Positions 4,314-6,380 of a stretch of 6,380 bases of DNA are shown here, one piece after another. Positions within the stretch are counted from its first letter, which is position 1. Every line of letters begins with the position of its first letter. The position numbers and the translations under genes were made by a program. Below the pieces are notes generated by a model. That model saw only the letters and a list, made by a program, of their open reading frames with translations. It ran no database searches and was not told the DNA's origin. This stretch comes from Anaerolineae bacterium (GTDB lineage Bacteria; Chloroflexota; Anaerolineae; JAFGEY01), in contig JAFGJF010000311.1 in assembly GCA_016929205.1 (NCBI GenBank), forward strand, positions 1 through 6,380, in the 5' to 3' direction.

Positions 4314-6380
4314 CTACTCGATCGCATGGACGTAACCGTCAGCCGCAAGCACAAAGACCTTGTCGCGGTAGATGCAAAGCGTCGATTCCTCGACGCGGTG
4401 GCCGAGCTTGTAGATCCATAGTGGCTTGCCGGTCTCTTTGTCGAGACAGTAGAAGAATGGTGAGTTCCCTGACCCAATATAGACGCGACCACTCGCAACG
4501 GCTGGCGCCGATAGGCCTCCGCCGTCTGGATAGGTCCAGTAGATCTTACTGGTCTCGGGATCGACGCAATAGACTGTGGAGAACAAGGGGACGCCGTGCA
4601 GCCCGATTCCGCCGCGTGCCGAAAAGAATGCGCGACCGCCGTGGAAGGCAGGCGTGGCATTGAAATCAGAGAACGCGCCTTTCTCCTCGTCGTTGGTGTT
4701 TCCTTCGTTGAGAATGTCGCCGGTCTTTCCATCCAGCGATTTCAAGATGTTGTTGTGGTGGGGGAGATAGACTTTACCGTCGAATGCGATGAGCGTACCT
4801 GAGTCGAGCCGAGTGCCGTTGGCCTTCCACACGACCTCACCTGTCTTTTTGTGAAACGCATAGATGGAGCCGCTCCAGGAGCCAAAGTAAACGAGGTCAC
4901 CGTCGATTGCAGGTTCTGCCGGGATCGATTTCGCAGTTGGGAACATCCACACGATGTGGCCTGTTTTCGCGTCAAGACAGACGGCGTAACCGCTCACGGT
5001 GGGCACATAGACCAGACCCTCATGTACCGTTGCCGATCCCCACACCCAACCGCCTGGAAGAGTTTGTTTCCAAATCAGTGACCCGTTCTCCGTATCGATG
5101 CAGTAAAAGAATCGTTCACCGCCTTGTTGGCCGGCAAAGACTCTCCCATCGGCACAAGCAGGCCCCACGGAGATGGCGGCTCCCATTTCAAATTTCCAGA
5201 CCTCCTCGCCCGTTTCGGCATTCGCAGCACAAAGAAATCCAGACGGGGCGCCGAAAAAGATCTTTCCGCGATAGGCTGTGGGTTTCGATTGGTAGTAGGT
5301 GCCACCAGACAGCTCGTCCGTAAAGATGCGTTGACCGGTGCTGTCGACGAATGCGTTGAGCGTGCTTTTCTCCCATAGGATCTGCCCATCAGCCGACAGG
5401 CAGTAAAGCATAAGGTTGCTATCGCTGATCAGCAGGTGGTCTTTAGCGCGCGCGATGTCGTCATCGCGCACGATGTCTGCGTAGATCGGGTGGGTGCTGA
5501 TCGCTTTCGACCAGGAGAGCCTGCCGGCCGAGTCGACACAATGGAGCTTTCCGTCCACCGTCGCGACGAGAATACTTTCACCGGACGCGGCGGGTCTTGC
5601 CCGGACCCAGTCAGAGGTCTCCGTCTCCCAAACGACGGCGCCTGTTTCAGCATCCAGCGCGTAGACGCGGCAGTTGGCAGCACCGATATAGACTTTATGG
5701 CCGTGGACGAGTGGCGTGGAAAAGTGCTTGCGGGCGCGGTGCTCTACCGGATCAACACGCCTCTCCCAAAGGAGTGTGCCGGCCTTCTCGTCCAGGCAGT
5801 AGACCGAGCCGCCGTTGCAACCGAAAAAGACCCGCCCATTCTCCAGCGCTACCTGTGTGTTCACGGCGCCCGACGCCTTGAAGGCCCACGCAATGCGGTC
5901 GCAAGAGTCAGCGCTGTCGAGCTTTAGAGCATATAGGTACCCTTCCATCGTGCCGACGATCGCCATATCCTGTGTACCAACCGGCTCAGCCAGAGCATCG
6001 ATGTCTCCGACGTTGAAATCCCAGAGCCAGGCATTGTTGTCAAGATCTGCGCAGATGAGGCGGTTGAAATTCTGGCAGATCGCCGGAGAACCATAGATGT
6101 CGTGTACTCCGAACGGATACAACATATAGTTGCCGTTCGTCGCGACAGACGCATACTGAGTCCGATAGTCTACGTGCCCAGCATATTTCCGATCTAGCAT
6201 TTTGCCGGTCGCTTTGTCGAGGTAGACGAGGTTTTTGGCTTGTCCTTCGTTTCCGCCGTGGCTGTTGACCTCTCTTAGAACGATTCGGTCATCGAGAACA
6301 AGAGGTGTTGAGGCAATGGCAGGGTATTTATAGATGCCGAGTAGAGGATGCTCCTGGGTCGATTTCCAGATTTCCTTGCC
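4314..6380 (-). CDS. PQQ-like beta-propeller repeat protein (N-terminus missing)
   Basis: The reading frame is open from the right window edge to a TAG at 4316-4314, giving 688 residues without the true start. The first visible residues (G-K-E-I-W-K-S) already belong to a repeat, so the ATG at 6200 is internal. About 15 repeats of roughly 40-45 residues follow the pattern V-Y-x-G-x-x-x-G-x-V-Y-C/A-L-D-x-x-T-G-x-x-x-W, for example LDAETGAVVWE, LDAKTGHIVW and LDKETGKPLW. That is enough for two propellers of seven or eight blades. The protein ends cleanly on the last strand (G-Y-V-H-A-I-E). Such propellers occur in BamB-like scaffolds and in PQQ enzymes. I see no adjacent Cys-Cys pair, and no sign of an enzymatic PQQ site could be established, so a binding or scaffold role is more likely. 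Cysteine recurs in about nine repeats at the position usually held by alanine. It is not known whether the protein is exported, because the N-terminus is outside the window. It is co-directional with and 24 bases before the sulfatase gene. Confidence 0.88.
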   Translation of the reverse strand, partial: GKEIWKSTQEHPLLGIYKYPAIASTPLVLDDRIVLREVNSHGGNEGQAKNLVYLDKATGKMLDRKYAGHVDYRTQYASVATNGNYMLYPFGVHDIYGSPAICQNFNRLICADLDNNAWLWDFNVGDIDALAEPVGTQDMAIVGTMEGYLYALKLDSADSCDRIAWAFKASGAVNTQVALENGRVFFGCNGGSVYCLDEKAGTLLWERRVDPVEHRARKHFSTPLVHGHKVYIGAANCRVYALDAETGAVVWETETSDWVRARPAASGESILVATVDGKLHCVDSAGRLSWSKAISTHPIYADIVRDDDIARAKDHLLISDSNLMLYCLSADGQILWEKSTLNAFVDSTGQRIFTDELSGGTYYQSKPTAYRGKIFFGAPSGFLCAANAETGEEVWKFEMGAAISVGPACADGRVFAGQQGGERFFYCIDTENGSLIWKQTLPGGWVWGSATVHEGLVYVPTVSGYAVCLDAKTGHIVWMFPTAKSIPAEPAIDGDLVYFGSWSGSIYAFHKKTGEVVWKANGTRLDSGTLIAFDGKVYLPHHNNILKSLDGKTGDILNEGNTNDEEKGAFSDFNATPAFHGGRAFFSARGGIGLHGVPLFSTVYCVDPETSKIYWTYPDGGGLSAPAVASGRVYIGSGNSPFFYCLDKETGKPLWIYKLGHRVEESTLCIYRDKVFVLAADGYVHAIE

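Noticed and set aside
6198..6200. ATG as start of the propeller gene
   Set aside because: The frame stays open for 60 more codons to the window edge and encodes typical repeat sequence, so this Met is internal.
4314..6380. PQQ-dependent alcohol or glucose dehydrogenase
   Set aside because: No adjacent Cys-Cys pair or other dehydrogenase feature is seen, and the regular D-x-x-T-G-x-x-x-W repeats fit a non-enzymatic PQQ-like propeller equally well or better.

Overview
All recognisable genes in this window lie on the minus strand, so it reads from right to left. It holds two unrelated transcription units separated by a decayed gene and a clear terminator/promoter pair. The organism is a bacterium: there is a consensus sigma70-type promoter, an intrinsic terminator, Shine-Dalgarno sites and tightly packed operons. 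The mixture of a formylglycine-type sulfatase, a long PQQ-like propeller protein, a uroporphyrinogen-decarboxylase-like (URO-D) remnant and a DrrA-like exporter would fit an anaerobe or environmental heterotroph such as Chloroflexota or Planctomycetota. No phylogenetic marker is present, so that placement is a guess.

Right part (6380 to 2829): a PQQ-like beta-propeller protein, cut off at its N terminus by the window edge, is followed after 24 bases by a complete cytoplasmic-looking sulfatase of 486 aa. The spacing suggests one operon whose promoter lies outside the window. The sulfatase has the full Cys-type motif (C-M-P-A-R ... L-L-T-G-R) but no signal peptide. The propeller has about 15 recognisable repeat units. 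The sulfatase gene is visibly more AT-rich than the ABC genes.

Middle (2828 to 2257, about 570 bases without an intact gene): a small hairpin lies just after the sulfatase stop. Then comes a frameshifted fragment of a URO-D superfamily gene, a strong minus-strand intrinsic terminator (hairpin 2393-2419 plus T-tract), and a near-perfect promoter (TTGACA, 17 bp, TATTAT) for the ABC genes. A GC-rich hairpin touches the Shine-Dalgarno site of the first ABC gene.

Left part (2256 to 1): an ABC-2 type export operon, in the order ATPase, permease 1, permease 2 (truncated at the window edge). One DrrA-like ATPase with two homologous but different permeases suggests a heterodimeric membrane channel exporting an unknown, probably hydrophobic, compound.

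The points most worth a second look are the two-gene sulfatase/propeller unit, and the URO-D remnant at the boundary between regions of different base composition, which may mark an insertion junction.
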